Part shown: positions 1 through 9,002 of the stretch, in pieces
Layout: every line of letters starts with the position of its first letter
Numbering within the stretch: the first letter of the stretch is position 1
Program-made: the position numbers and the translations under genes
The notes under the pieces: model-generated
What the model was told of the DNA's origin: nothing
The model's input: only the letters and a program-made list of their open reading frames with translations
Database searches by the model: none
From: SBAX01 sp964646605
Lineage (GTDB): Bacteria; Planctomycetota; Phycisphaerae; UBA1845
Assembly: GCA_964646605.1 (NCBI GenBank)
Contig: CAZYEX010000006.1
Span: forward strand, 1-64,000
Length of the DNA stretch: 64,000 bases
Direction of reading: 5' to 3'

Positions 1-1
1 C

Positions 2-112
2 CCCGTGGAAGACAGCCGCCAGTACGTCAACGCCGAGGGAAAGCTCACACTTTGGGTCGATTCGATGTCCGCCCTCGTGGTTTTCGTCAACGATCAGGAA
101 CCGACGCGCTAG
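2..112 (+). CDS. C-terminal end of a protein cut by the window edge
   Basis: A frame open from the left edge ends at a TAG (110-112) and encodes 36 residues ending in NDQEPTR. Only the tail is present, so no family can be named. The residues are mixed polar and hydrophobic (SALVVFV), compatible with a globular C-terminus. About 140 bases without a gene separate it from the rhodanese gene on the same strand. It could also be a chance open frame, because 36 codons is short in DNA of this GC content. Confidence 0.45.
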   Translation, partial: PVEDSRQYVNAEGKLTLWVDSMSALVVFVNDQEPTR

Positions 113-253
113 CTTCCTTTTTCGGACTGTCACTCGCGCGCAACGACGAGCGACGACGTGATTGACGGCTGCGCCGGCGCTTATGATGATCGAGCAGGAC
201 GTCCGTCGAAGTAGGTGTTCGTGGGGAGCGCCGTTTGGGAGGCGGGTTCGACG

Positions 254-814
254 ATGCAAGCCTTGAAAAAAACCGCCGTTGAACTGTTGGCTCTGGGAGC
301 GCTGAGCGTGGTGTTGGCTCTGGGGGCCAACGCGGTGCGGAAGACCGGATCGATCAAGGTCACGAGGAACTACTTCCCGAAGGCCGTCGAAGCCCCCTCG
401 CCGCCGACGACCTCCGCCGTTACGCCAAAGCCCAAGAAACTGGAGCACGAGTACCAAGAGATCGACTTCGCGGAGCTTGTGAAAGTTTTCAACGATCCGG
501 CGACGGCGCAGGGGCTGAACGTGTTGGTGGACGCCCGCAAGGACGATGATTACGCGGAGGGCCACATCCCAGGCGCGACGCATTGTTATCCGTACGAAGG
601 CGGTCCTTGTGTGCAGGCGGTGGTGGACCAGGCCAGCGGCGCGGAGCGAGTCATTGTCTATTGCGGCGGCGGGGACTGCGAGGACAGCATCTACCTGTGT
701 CGCGAACTGGTCGCCGCCGGGGTACCCGAGGATCTGCTCTTGCTCTATCCCGGCGGGTGGACGGAATGGTCGGGCAAGGAGATGCCCGTCGAGCAGGGGC
801 AGGCGGAACCATGA
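254..814 (+). CDS. Membrane-anchored rhodanese-like protein
   Basis: 186 residues. A single hydrophobic segment near residues 8-26 should anchor it to the cytoplasmic membrane, with the rest outside. A Pro-rich linker (about 40-58) precedes a rhodanese domain (about 72-180). The active-site loop CGGGDCED places the presumed catalytic cysteine at about residue 137, so persulfide or sulfur-transfer chemistry is likely but the substrate is unknown. The ATG at 254 was chosen over an upstream GTG at 215 because GGAGG lies 11 bases before it and the anchor follows directly. The stop overlaps the next start (ATGA), so it is translationally coupled to the MauE/DoxX-like protein. Confidence 0.85.
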   Translation: MQALKKTAVELLALGALSVVLALGANAVRKTGSIKVTRNYFPKAVEAPSPPTTSAVTPKPKKLEHEYQEIDFAELVKVFNDPATAQGLNVLVDARKDDDYAEGHIPGATHCYPYEGGPCVQAVVDQASGAERVIVYCGGGDCEDSIYLCRELVAAGVPEDLLLLYPGGWTEWSGKEMPVEQGQAEP

Positions 815-1302
815 TTGCAACCCCGTCTTTCTGGCGTCGCTGGGATGACAGCGGAGTGCCACTGCTGGCGGCGCGGGCGGTCCTCGCGGGCATGTTCATC
901 TACATGGGGTCGGCGAAAATCCAAGAGCCCTTCGACTTCCTCAAGCAACTTCGCCTGTACCAGATGCTGCCGGAGAACCCGCCCGTTTTCCTGAACGCGT
1001 CGGCGATGATCGTGCCGTGGTTGGAGATCGTAGTGGGGACGGCGCTGTTGGTCGGGTTATACCTTCGCGGGGGGGCGGCGGCGGCGGCGATCATGCTGGC
1101 GGTGTTCACGCCGGCGATACTCATTCGTGCTCTGGCGATTCAGGCCGAGAACGGTATTTCGTTTTTCGATGTCGTGTTCGATTGCGGGTGCGGCGGCGGG
1201 CCGGTGGTCATTTGGACCAAACTCCTTGGGAACTTCGGACTCTTCGCCCTGGCGATCACCGCCTTGGCTTCGCGCTCGCGGCGGTTTTGTTGGGCGACGT
1301 AG
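811..1302 (+). CDS. MauE/DoxX-like four-helix membrane protein
   Basis: 163 residues with about four hydrophobic helices, typical of the DoxX/MauE superfamily. MauE proteins are needed for disulfide formation in methylamine dehydrogenase, and relatives often sit beside thiol or rhodanese proteins. Here the loop before the last helix carries FDCGCGGG, a paired-cysteine motif that could relay redox equivalents. The start codon overlaps the rhodanese stop by 4 bases (ATGA), which argues for joint function in a periplasmic sulfur or thiol process. That pairing is inference; the membrane topology is directly visible. A strong hairpin lies between this gene and the convergent FkbM gene. Confidence 0.8.
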   Translation: MIATPSFWRRWDDSGVPLLAARAVLAGMFIYMGSAKIQEPFDFLKQLRLYQMLPENPPVFLNASAMIVPWLEIVVGTALLVGLYLRGGAAAAAIMLAVFTPAILIRALAIQAENGISFFDVVFDCGCGGGPVVIWTKLLGNFGLFALAITALASRSRRFCWAT

Positions 1303-1355
1303 AGCGTCGAACAGGCAAGTGTGGCGTCGCGGGTTGTTCCTGCGCGTTCAACAAC

Positions 1356-1380
1356 CGCGTCACCCACAAGGGGTGACGCG
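1356..1380. terminator. Hairpin between convergent genes
   Basis: Perfect 10-bp stem CGCGTCACCC / GGGTGACGCG with loop ACAAG. A second possible stem (GGTTGTT / AACAACC) lies just before it at about 1332-1356. Both fall between the convergent DoxX-like and FkbM genes, so they probably end transcription from one or both sides. There is no T-run. The stem resembles the 23-base hairpins at 17886 and 55605. Confidence 0.55.
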
Positions 1381-1389
1381 ACAGGGCGG

Positions 1390-2154
1390 TCATGCAAGGC
1401 CGTCAAGCGTCAGATCGTCCGCCGGATCGTCGCGTCGAATGTAAAAATCGTTGATCGTCTGTCGATGGAACTTGCGATATCCACGCTGGCGTAGATACGG
1501 CTCGATGGCTTCGCCGGAGGGTCGGTCGTTTTCCATCACGAGAATGCGCGGCTTGAAGCGCTCCAGACTGAACCCGTCGAGCACTTCGAGTTCGCAGCCT
1601 TCGGTGTCGATGGACACGACGTCGATGCGCCATCCGCCGTTAGGCAACCAGGGTCCGCCACCGGGGAGGGCGTGTTGGCGCTCGTGTTTCAGCACGTCGT
1701 TCAGAGTGAACACGGGCACGTCGATCTCGAGGAGTGTGGCGCCCTCGCGGCGGCATCGATCCACGTGGGCCTGGTCGGCGTGAAGAAAGGAGAGGACCGG
1801 GATGTTCTGGGCGACGGTGAACTTGGCCGTTCCACTGCTTCCGCGCTTGCCGCATGCGCCGGGAACGACGCGACTGCGGGAACGAACCCGCGCCGCTTGC
1901 TCACACATGGGCAGCATGGGTTCGATGAGCAGTCCGTTCCATCCGACTTGTTCGAGCAGGTAGGTGTTGCTCAGGGTGACGCCGTCGTACGCGCCGACCT
2001 CGATGAAATACCCCGTGCATCGCTGCCGGAACAATCGCCACAGTACGCGGTCTTCACCGAACTGGGCGCGGAACAGGTGATCGATCCGGACGAGGGTTTG
2101 CGTTTTTGGGCGGCTCTCCAAACCATGACCTACCTGCATCACAATCTGCCCCAC
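1390..2154 (-). CDS. FkbM-family SAM-dependent methyltransferase
   Basis: Up to 254 residues. The SAM-binding motif FIEVGAYDG is followed by the acidic motif VSIDTEGCELEVLDGF, the signature of FkbM-type methyltransferases, which usually O-methylate sugars or other small metabolites. The frame begins at a GTG only two bases after the stop of the upstream glycosyltransferase gene. An ATG five codons inside (2139) is an equally good start. Tight spacing implies one transcript with the CgeB-like gene at 2157. A paralogous arrangement next door has glycosyltransferase and FkbM domains fused in one protein, so this methyltransferase probably acts on the product of its neighbour. Confidence 0.85.
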   Translation of the reverse strand: MGQIVMQVGHGLESRPKTQTLVRIDHLFRAQFGEDRVLWRLFRQRCTGYFIEVGAYDGVTLSNTYLLEQVGWNGLLIEPMLPMCEQAARVRSRSRVVPGACGKRGSSGTAKFTVAQNIPVLSFLHADQAHVDRCRREGATLLEIDVPVFTLNDVLKHERQHALPGGGPWLPNGGWRIDVVSIDTEGCELEVLDGFSLERFKPRILVMENDRPSGEAIEPYLRQRGYRKFHRQTINDFYIRRDDPADDLTLDGLA

Positions 2155-2156
2155 TG

Positions 2157-3458
2157 CTATACGACGCCGGCCGCGATGCTGATTTCCTTACCACCCGATT
2201 CGCTCGGCGCAGGCGACATGGAGCGACTGCCGGGTCGGGGCAGGATGCCGGACTCCCGCAACTTATCGACGAGTCGGCAAATGCGGTGGCTATAGAGATG
2301 CTCGGCGTGCGTGCGCCTTTGTCCGGCGGCGGCGATCTCCCGACGCTCGTCCCCATGCTCGACGTAGTACGCGATCTTTTCCAGCAGATCGGCCTCACCG
2401 CGGAAGACGTCGCACTCCTTGCCGATTTCAAAACATTTTTCGAGCTCGGGCGTCCAATAGGTCAGCATGAACCCACCGTACGCCGTGGTCTCGAAGTGGC
2501 GGATGTTCAGCCCCGTCTCCAGATTACCCTTCATTAAGTTTAGACAAATGGGTACGCGCCGCATTCGGTCGTGGAGGACTTTGGGGTCCCAGATGCGCGG
2601 GGTATGGGTAAGTCCATATTCGGTTTGCCAGTTGTCTCCGATTAGTTCGAACAGTTCGCCCAGTTTGATCTTCAAGAAGCGCGCAAAACGATCCCGCTGT
2701 CGCACCGCAAGGTATGCATTGTAAGCGAACTTCTCCTGAAAGTATGAGAATGCAAACTGCGAGCGTTCTTCAAAGTCGGCGGCCTCGCTCGGCGGCGTAG
2801 CGAACTGATAGAGGTCGAAGTAAATTTTGTGAAACGCAAGCTCGGGCATACCCTCGCGCACGGCGGCTGCGGTAAATGGAACGAACAGGCGATTCGAGGC
2901 CACCGCCTGGTTGGTCCGAAACCAGGATGAGGCTGGATGGCCCATGAAGGCGACGATCGGTCCGGGATCGGGCTCGGGGAGCGGGGAGGTGTCGAAGTCA
3001 TCATTGGCCGCGGCCATGGGCATCGTCATGACATTGGGAATGCCCAGCCGCGCGAGCTCCTCGGCGTGTGCCGACTCCCAGACCCATTTAATCCAACCGC
3101 GGCTCTCCAAGAGTTTCCAGTAATCAGACCACTGCACCTGCCCCATCGTCGAGGTAATGGGGTCCAAATAGCAGGCGACATAGGGGATGCCAAGCTCCGC
3201 GGTGGTCAGCGACACCTGCTCGGGAGATGTCCCGGAACGAACCAACGTCAACGCCTCTGTATTGAAATCCAGCAACAGATCGATGTCATGCTTTTCCAAA
3301 AAGGGTCGATACACGCCGCCGTCGGAAATGCGCTGGGCCAACGAGCGATGGAAATCGAGGGTGGGCAATGGAGGAAGAAGATATACATCGAACCCCGCTT
3401 CTCGAACGGAGCGCTCGAGCTGCGGCGTCGTGGCGATGCGAATGGGGCGGCGGATCAT
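2157..3458 (-). CDS. CgeB-like glycosyltransferase
   Basis: 433 residues. The C-terminal half has the CgeB / Glyco_trans_1_2 pattern: GLNIRHFETTAYGGFML, then EKCFEIGKECDVF and a helical tail rich in Glu and Arg. In this family these stretches form the sugar-nucleotide-binding half of a GT-B fold. The N-terminal half (about 1-230) is the acceptor half and is less conserved. The protein is a close paralogue of the first about 420 residues of the fused protein encoded at 3471-5330. No signal peptide is seen, so it is cytosolic. Acceptor and donor are unknown. It likely shares a transcript with the FkbM gene 2 bases downstream. Confidence 0.82.
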   Translation of the reverse strand: MIRRPIRIATTPQLERSVREAGFDVYLLPPLPTLDFHRSLAQRISDGGVYRPFLEKHDIDLLLDFNTEALTLVRSGTSPEQVSLTTAELGIPYVACYLDPITSTMGQVQWSDYWKLLESRGWIKWVWESAHAEELARLGIPNVMTMPMAAANDDFDTSPLPEPDPGPIVAFMGHPASSWFRTNQAVASNRLFVPFTAAAVREGMPELAFHKIYFDLYQFATPPSEAADFEERSQFAFSYFQEKFAYNAYLAVRQRDRFARFLKIKLGELFELIGDNWQTEYGLTHTPRIWDPKVLHDRMRRVPICLNLMKGNLETGLNIRHFETTAYGGFMLTYWTPELEKCFEIGKECDVFRGEADLLEKIAYYVEHGDERREIAAAGQRRTHAEHLYSHRICRLVDKLRESGILPRPGSRSMSPAPSESGGKEISIAAGVV

Positions 3459-3470
3459 CGGGCGGCTCCT

Positions 3471-5330
3471 TTACACAGTTTTGACATACAATGCATCGCC
3501 CCAATTCTGCGGCTGGTCCGAGGGATAGAGTGCGTGTCGACGGTAGCCGCACTCCGTCAAGAACGAATCGATCTCAGGAAACAGCGGGCAATCCTTGTAG
3601 ATGGGAACAAAGGACACTTCCAGCAAGATCAAACGTGCGGTTTCCAATAACTTCCTTGCCCCATAGAGTGCGAGAAGTTCAGCGCCCTGTATGTCTAGTT
3701 TGATCAGGTCCACGCGCGGTGTTACGACGGCATTGTCCGCGCACCATCCGTCGAGCGTGCGGACCTCGACCTCCTCCTCCCCCAGCACTCCAGTCCATTG
3801 GGCGCATGGGTTTCCCTCCTGGTATTCGAGAAGCGAATTGGCCTCGGAACTGGTAGTGAGGAATATGTGTCGCTTGCCCTCGCAATCCGCAACCGCACAT
3901 TGCACGGGGCGGACGCCGATTTCATTACATCGGCGGCGCAGTTGCTCGAACACTGCCGCAACCGGCTCAAAGCTGTATATCTCCGCGTGGGGATACAACT
4001 GACGGAATGCGACGGCCATCTGACCGACATTGGCGCCGCAGTCAAGTATGACATCCGCTTCCGGCAAGAGCTTCTTACAGTCCTGCGACCAAGTCGTCTC
4101 CGCGAACTGTACGGTCGCGCTGGAGGGGGCAAGAACCTGAAGAATGCGGGCGAGGCGGTGACGATACAGGTGTTGCGACAGCGTGCGGCGTTGCCCGGCC
4201 AGTGCAATGGCGTTTCTTTCTTCGGGGTGGTGGAGGAAATAATCGATCTTCTCGAGAAGGTCGGCCTCGCTTCGAAAAACGGCGCACTCCTTTCCGATCT
4301 GGAAGCAACTCTCCAATTCCGGTTGCTCATAACAGAGCATGAATCCGCCGGCGGCAGTGATCTCGAAGTGTCGCATGTTGAGGCCGGTCTCGGCGTTGCC
4401 ATTCACGAGATTGATGTTGACGGCGGTGTCGCGAAAGTGACGGTAATAGTCGTCCGTTTCGCCGATGGCCGGTTGGCACGGCAGGCCGTAGGCACTGTCC
4501 CAACCGCGGCCGATCAGTTGGAACCGCTCGCCAAGTCGGCGTTTGAGGAAGATGACGAACCGGTCGCGGTTTTGCAGGCACAGAGAGGCATGGTAGAAAA
4601 GTTTGGCATTGTAATAGGTGGTCACCTTGCGGACGGCCGTGTCGAGGTCGTCGTTTTGTGAGACGGTTTCGCCCAAGCCGAAGTAATCGTGATAGAGATC
4701 GTAGAAGGTGGCGGACGGGGCGTCGGCTCGGGCGCATTGGGCGAGTGTACCGGCGAACAAACTGGAGGTCTGCACAGCAGCGCCCGAGGAGAAGTAATGG
4801 GTGTTCTGTCCGCCGACAAAGGAAACGATGGGACGAACGCGAGAGGGGTCAAGCGGCGTCGTGTCATAGATTCGATCCGGTGCGGCCATGGGCAGATGCA
4901 GAACATTGGGAAGTCCGAAGCGTGCCAACTCCGCGGCGTGGGCGCGATCCCATACGGCTTTGATCCACGACGGACTTTGCAGGCTCTGCCATAGGATGCG
5001 CCAATCCAGACCTTGCAGCGACGTAGAGAGCGGGTCAATGAGATGAGAACAAAGCGGGACTCCGGTCACCTCGTGCAGGGGGCGAAGGGCGGCGGCGGCG
5101 CCCGAGTCGGGCGCGAAAGCAAGCCCCGTACCGCCGTGGTCAAGCCAAAGGTCCGTCTCATGAGCGGAGGTGAAACCGGCGATTGCGCCGCCGTTGGCGA
5201 TCCGCGAGGCCAGATCGGCGGAATAGGCGTTGCCGCTGGGATGTTGGGCTACGGGCAGCGTGGAAACGTCGTGCCCGGCCGCCTCGCAGGCCGCCTTCCA
5301 CCACCCATGATTGAACACGCCGAATCGCAT
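3471..5330 (-). CDS. Fused CgeB-like glycosyltransferase / FkbM methyltransferase
   Basis: 619 residues from the ATG at 5330; an upstream in-frame ATG at 5375 exists but 5330 aligns with the start of the paralogue at 3458. Residues about 1-415 are a CgeB-like glycosyltransferase (GLNMRHFEITAAGGFML, FQIGKECAVF). Residues about 425-619 are an FkbM methyltransferase (ILDCGANVGQ as motif I, then LIKLDIQGAELLAL). The joint is a short linker (APSSATVQ). The natural reading is sequential transfer of a sugar and methylation of it on one polypeptide. It heads a three-gene minus-strand cluster, with 12 bases to the next gene. The fusion continues without a frameshift. Confidence 0.83.
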   Translation of the reverse strand: MRFGVFNHGWWKAACEAAGHDVSTLPVAQHPSGNAYSADLASRIANGGAIAGFTSAHETDLWLDHGGTGLAFAPDSGAAAALRPLHEVTGVPLCSHLIDPLSTSLQGLDWRILWQSLQSPSWIKAVWDRAHAAELARFGLPNVLHLPMAAPDRIYDTTPLDPSRVRPIVSFVGGQNTHYFSSGAAVQTSSLFAGTLAQCARADAPSATFYDLYHDYFGLGETVSQNDDLDTAVRKVTTYYNAKLFYHASLCLQNRDRFVIFLKRRLGERFQLIGRGWDSAYGLPCQPAIGETDDYYRHFRDTAVNINLVNGNAETGLNMRHFEITAAGGFMLCYEQPELESCFQIGKECAVFRSEADLLEKIDYFLHHPEERNAIALAGQRRTLSQHLYRHRLARILQVLAPSSATVQFAETTWSQDCKKLLPEADVILDCGANVGQMAVAFRQLYPHAEIYSFEPVAAVFEQLRRRCNEIGVRPVQCAVADCEGKRHIFLTTSSEANSLLEYQEGNPCAQWTGVLGEEEVEVRTLDGWCADNAVVTPRVDLIKLDIQGAELLALYGARKLLETARLILLEVSFVPIYKDCPLFPEIDSFLTECGYRRHALYPSDQPQNWGDALYVKTV

Positions 5331-5531
5331 CACGCCGCACCCCGACAGTTTATCGGTCAAAGGCGCGACGCCCATGCACGCGGGAGGTCCGATTTCGAGT
5401 CCGCCCCGCCGACCAACGGTTGACAGGACGGGGAGTCGAATCCAATACTTAGGATGACTCCGGTGCGAGCCCGATATCGTCCGGGTCGGATGATTCGCGG
5501 ACGCCGCGCGGGATCGTCGCCGTTTTTTTTC

Positions 5532-6398
5532 ATGGTTGCTTTCCGTCTTAGTTCACGTACATCGGCCGTGTCGATGGGCATTGCGCTCAGCGCCGGCATG
5601 TGCCTCATGTCCGGCTGCGCGGCGGCGGGTCAAGCGAGACCGCCGCTGCGACTGGCTGCGTCGTGGGCCATGTCCCCGGACGCAGTGCAGGAAGCCGCCG
5701 AATCCAAGGAAAAGAAGGGTTCGGACGACCGGGCGAGCGAAGAGCACTGGCACGTCGATGTATCCATCCGCGGCAGCTACACGAAACTGGGGGCTACCAA
5801 GCGACAGCTCGATCGCCGTCTCGACCTGCCCATGAGAATGGATGTCCTGGGAGTTTTCGACGAGCCCTACACGCCATTCGACCGTCGCAGCGACCTTGGT
5901 CTGACCACGTGGTCTTTGGGTGTGGGTCGCCAGGAATCGGAGCGCCTGCTTTGGACCTTGCAGCTCGGCGCCGGAGTGGGTCAAGACCTCAATCATCAAC
6001 GTTTCCTCACGAGTACCCTCGAGGTCGATTTTCGTTACGCGTACTATTACACGGGTCTGACGGCCGAATACTACCCGTGGTTGGTTCCGTTGATCGCCGG
6101 CTCGACGACCTGGGTGGAGCGCCTGCAAGCGAGCCGGCCCTTCTTGCTGAGCGGGATCGAGACCGGCTACGTCAGCGCCGAGGGGGAAGGCGATTACACG
6201 GTCGGTGGGACGCTCGTTTATCACGACGAACAGAAGATCCGCGATTGGTTGGTGAGCGTTCCCGTGGGGGTCGGGTGGTCCTTCCCCATCGGCACGCACT
6301 GGTCGGTGAACCTCAGCGGCGACTATCGGTTTCACTTCTACCGCCCGGACGAATACAACGGTTGGAACTGGACGACGGCCCTGCGCTATAGCTTCTAG
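5532..6398 (+). CDS. Lipoprotein with predicted outer-membrane beta-barrel
   Basis: 288 residues from the ATG at 5532; in-frame ATGs at 5454 and 5490 are less likely because the signal peptide starts after 5532. The signal ends in a lipobox-like MSGC. A charged helical linker (AAESKEKKGSDDRASEEH) follows. The rest alternates polar and aromatic residues as beta-strands do and ends in a terminal Phe (RYSF), the usual end of outer-membrane barrels. No specific family is recognised. It is transcribed away from the glycosyltransferase cluster and stands alone; the next gene is 317 bases downstream. Confidence 0.7.
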   Translation: MVAFRLSSRTSAVSMGIALSAGMCLMSGCAAAGQARPPLRLAASWAMSPDAVQEAAESKEKKGSDDRASEEHWHVDVSIRGSYTKLGATKRQLDRRLDLPMRMDVLGVFDEPYTPFDRRSDLGLTTWSLGVGRQESERLLWTLQLGAGVGQDLNHQRFLTSTLEVDFRYAYYYTGLTAEYYPWLVPLIAGSTTWVERLQASRPFLLSGIETGYVSAEGEGDYTVGGTLVYHDEQKIRDWLVSVPVGVGWSFPIGTHWSVNLSGDYRFHFYRPDEYNGWNWTTALRYSF

Positions 6399-6715
6399 CC
6401 GGATCCGTGACAGATTAAACGGGGTTGGAATCGGCCGGGAAGATTTCGGCGCTCCTTGCATCGTTTCACCGACGCACGGGACTTGTTCCGATAACCCCGC
6501 ACGAGCGCCGATGCGCGCAGTTCTTGTGACTTCCCCTTGGTTTTTACGGTTGTGGAAATCAGTACCGGATGGTAGCCTGCGTCCGGGGTGATACCCGCGT
6601 CGCGCGGTTTCGGGCGGACGGTGCGGTCGAAACTCGAAGGACATTCTGAAATCAGGGCCATGTTGTGCATCGCCTTTTCGGCGAGGCGCACGGAACGCTG
6701 GGGAGTTGTATCCGC
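6399..6715. other. Gap without a recognised gene
   Basis: 317 bases between two plus-strand genes. I see no convincing small gene, RNA or hairpin. The start region of the next gene may contain its promoter, but no clear -35/-10 pair was found. Confidence 0.5.
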
Positions 6716-8971
6716 ATGAAGAAAACGGGTCAGGCAATCGGGTGGATGTTCGTGTTGGGGGCCGCTGTCGCCGTATGTGCCGCGGCACCGCTCGGAACGG
6801 CATTTACTTACCAGGGGCAATTTAAGTCGAACGGGATTCCCGCCAGCGGCTCCTACGATTTCACCTTTCGACTGTGGGACGCCGTTTCCGGTGGAGCACC
6901 TGCTGGGAATGAAATCGGGAAACCCAATGTCGCGGTGGAAAACGGTCTGTTCTCGGTCGAGATTGACTTCGGCAACAGCGCGTTCACGGGAAGCGCCCGC
7001 TGGATGGAGGTAGGCGTCCGCCCAAGGGTATTCCCCCCCCCCTTGTACACAATCTTGACTCCCCGCCAACCCCTCAATGTCGCACCTTACGCGATTTTCG
7101 CACTTAGCGGCGCCGGGGGAGGCGCTGGATTCACGATCCCTTACGCGGGCACGGTTCCGTCCGGCTCGGCAACTGCGTTCAGCGTGACCCATGCCGGAAC
7201 CGGCGACAACGGCTTTTTTTCGATCAACAACGCCGCCAGCGCCGGTGAAGCGGTGGACGCCCGCACCAACGGATCGGGCCAGGCCGTCGCGGGCACAAAC
7301 ACCGGAACGGGTCGCGCGGGCCTGTTCCAGGTGATCAACTCTTTGAATGCCGCCAATGCCGTCTCCATCGCCACCGACGGAAACAGCAACAGCCGGGCGC
7401 TCAACGTGACTCATTCCGGGAACGGCGACTGCGCTACCTTTACTATCAACAACGCCGCCAGCGGCGGGGAAACCCTGGAAGCAACCCACAACGGTACCGG
7501 CAACGCCGTCCAAAGCATCAACACCGGCACGGGTCGCGCCGCATTGTTCCAGGTCAATAACCCAGCCAGCAACGCGAACGCGGTTTCGATCAGCAGCAAC
7601 GGCGCCTCCAACGGGCAGCTCCTCAGCGCCACGCACACCGGGACGGGTGACGGCGTGGTGGTTAGCATCACCAACCCCGCCAGTGCCGGCGAAGCCTTCG
7701 AAGCAACCCACAACGGAACGGGCAACGCCGTCCAAAGCATCAACACCGGAACCGGTCGTGCCGCGTACTTCCAGGTCAACAACGCGGCGAGCAACGCGAA
7801 CGCGGTGTCGATCACGAGCAACAGCGCGTCTAACGGCCAGCTCCTCAGCGCCACGCACACCGGGACCGGCGACGGGGTGGTCGTCGCCATCAACAACCCC
7901 GCTAGCGCCGGCGAAGCCTTCGAAGCGACCCACGCCGGAACCGGCAACGCAGTCCAAAGCATCAACACCGGCACGGGTCGCGCCGCATTGTTCCAGGTCA
8001 ATAACCCAGCCAGCAATGCAAGCGCGGTGTCGATCGTCAGCAACGGCGCATCGAATGGTCAGCTCCTCAGCGCCACCCACACCGGGACGGGTGACGGCGT
8101 GGCGGTTAGCATCACCAACGCGGCCAGTGCCGGCGAAGCCTTCGAAGCCACCCACGCCGGAACCGGCAACGCCGTCCAAAGCATCAACACCGGAACCGGT
8201 CGCGCCGGTTACTTCCAGGTGTCCAATACATCCAATCCGGCGCGAGCCTTGGAAGTTCTCAGCAACGGCAATTCGTCAGGCCGGGCGATCTCCATGACGC
8301 ACTCGGGCACCGGCGACGGTGCCTACTTCGAGATCACCAACGCCGCCAGCGGCGGCGAGGCTGTCGAGGCGCGGCACAGAGGCTCCGGCGACGCGGTGCA
8401 AGCTGTTCACACCGGTACGGGGCGGGCGGGCTACTTCCAGATCAGCAACGGCGCCAGCACCAACACCGCACTCTACTGCACCTCTAACGGCACCGGCCTG
8501 GCCTTCCATGCCAACGGCACGGCTCGCGTAAACGTGTTGGAGATCCTCGGCGGCAGCGACCTGTCGGAAGGGTTTGACGTGGCGGGCGAACATATTGAGC
8601 CGGGCATGGTGGTGACGATCGACCCGAAAAACCCTGGGCGGCTACGAGTCGCGGCGCAAGCCTATGATACGAAAGTCGCTGGGATTGTCGCGGGCGCGGG
8701 CGGGGTGAGGCCGGGAATGATTATGAAGCAGGAGGGTTCCGCGGCTGATGGAAAGCACCCGGTGGCGCTTACCGGGCGAGTTTACTCCATGGTCGACGCC
8801 ACCCAGGCATCGATTGAGCCGGGTGACCTTCTGGTCAGTTCCGACACACCCGGTCACGCCATGAAATCCACCGATCGGGAGCGCGCCCACGGTGCGATCA
8901 TCGGCAAGGCCATGACCGCGTTGCCGCAGGGAGAAAAAGGATTGGTTCTGGTATTGGTGAATTTGCAGTAG
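6716..8971 (+). CDS. Secreted repeat protein with six 74-residue repeats
   Basis: 751 residues, start at the ATG followed by a clear Sec signal (MKKTGQAIGWMFVLG..., cleavage near VCAAAP). Residues about 30-135 are an N-terminal domain beginning GTAFTYQGQ, shared with the surface protein at 51436. Residues about 155-598 are six tandem 74-residue repeats rich in Gly, Thr, Asn and Ala (THTGTGDG, AFEATHNGTGNAVQSI, TGTGRAALFQV), likely a beta-solenoid or fibre. The last about 150 residues (GGSDLSEGFDV, IEPGMVVTIDP, PGDLLVSSDTPGHAM) form a conserved globular C-terminal domain seen in fibre-like proteins. Binding partner unknown; a surface fibre or adhesin is the simplest guess. A serine hydrolase gene follows 31 bases later. 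Confidence 0.8.
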   Translation: MKKTGQAIGWMFVLGAAVAVCAAAPLGTAFTYQGQFKSNGIPASGSYDFTFRLWDAVSGGAPAGNEIGKPNVAVENGLFSVEIDFGNSAFTGSARWMEVGVRPRVFPPPLYTILTPRQPLNVAPYAIFALSGAGGGAGFTIPYAGTVPSGSATAFSVTHAGTGDNGFFSINNAASAGEAVDARTNGSGQAVAGTNTGTGRAGLFQVINSLNAANAVSIATDGNSNSRALNVTHSGNGDCATFTINNAASGGETLEATHNGTGNAVQSINTGTGRAALFQVNNPASNANAVSISSNGASNGQLLSATHTGTGDGVVVSITNPASAGEAFEATHNGTGNAVQSINTGTGRAAYFQVNNAASNANAVSITSNSASNGQLLSATHTGTGDGVVVAINNPASAGEAFEATHAGTGNAVQSINTGTGRAALFQVNNPASNASAVSIVSNGASNGQLLSATHTGTGDGVAVSITNAASAGEAFEATHAGTGNAVQSINTGTGRAGYFQVSNTSNPARALEVLSNGNSSGRAISMTHSGTGDGAYFEITNAASGGEAVEARHRGSGDAVQAVHTGTGRAGYFQISNGASTNTALYCTSNGTGLAFHANGTARVNVLEILGGSDLSEGFDVAGEHIEPGMVVTIDPKNPGRLRVAAQAYDTKVAGIVAGAGGVRPGMIMKQEGSAADGKHPVALTGRVYSMVDATQASIEPGDLLVSSDTPGHAMKSTDRERAHGAIIGKAMTALPQGEKGLVLVLVNLQ
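7178..8509 (+). repeat. Six tandem in-frame 222-bp repeats
   Basis: Units begin at 7178, 7400, 7622, 7844, 8066 and 8288, each exactly 222 bases after the last, with no indel. Units 3 to 5 are nearly identical at the DNA level (for example CTCCTCAGCGCCAC recurs); the outer units have diverged. This is the repeat block of the secreted protein above. Confidence 0.95.
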
Positions 8972-9002
8972 TTCGCGACGGCGCAAACAAGGAGAAACCA
9001 CG

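Noticed and set aside
162..187. Promoter before the rhodanese gene (TTGACG ... TATGAT)
   Set aside because: The spacer is only 14 bases, too short for a normal sigma-70-type promoter.
5553..8179. Long minus-strand frames of 416 and 594 codons
   Set aside because: They lie opposite the lipoprotein and the repeat protein. Their translations are low-complexity mirrors of the repeats, with no ribosome site or domain.
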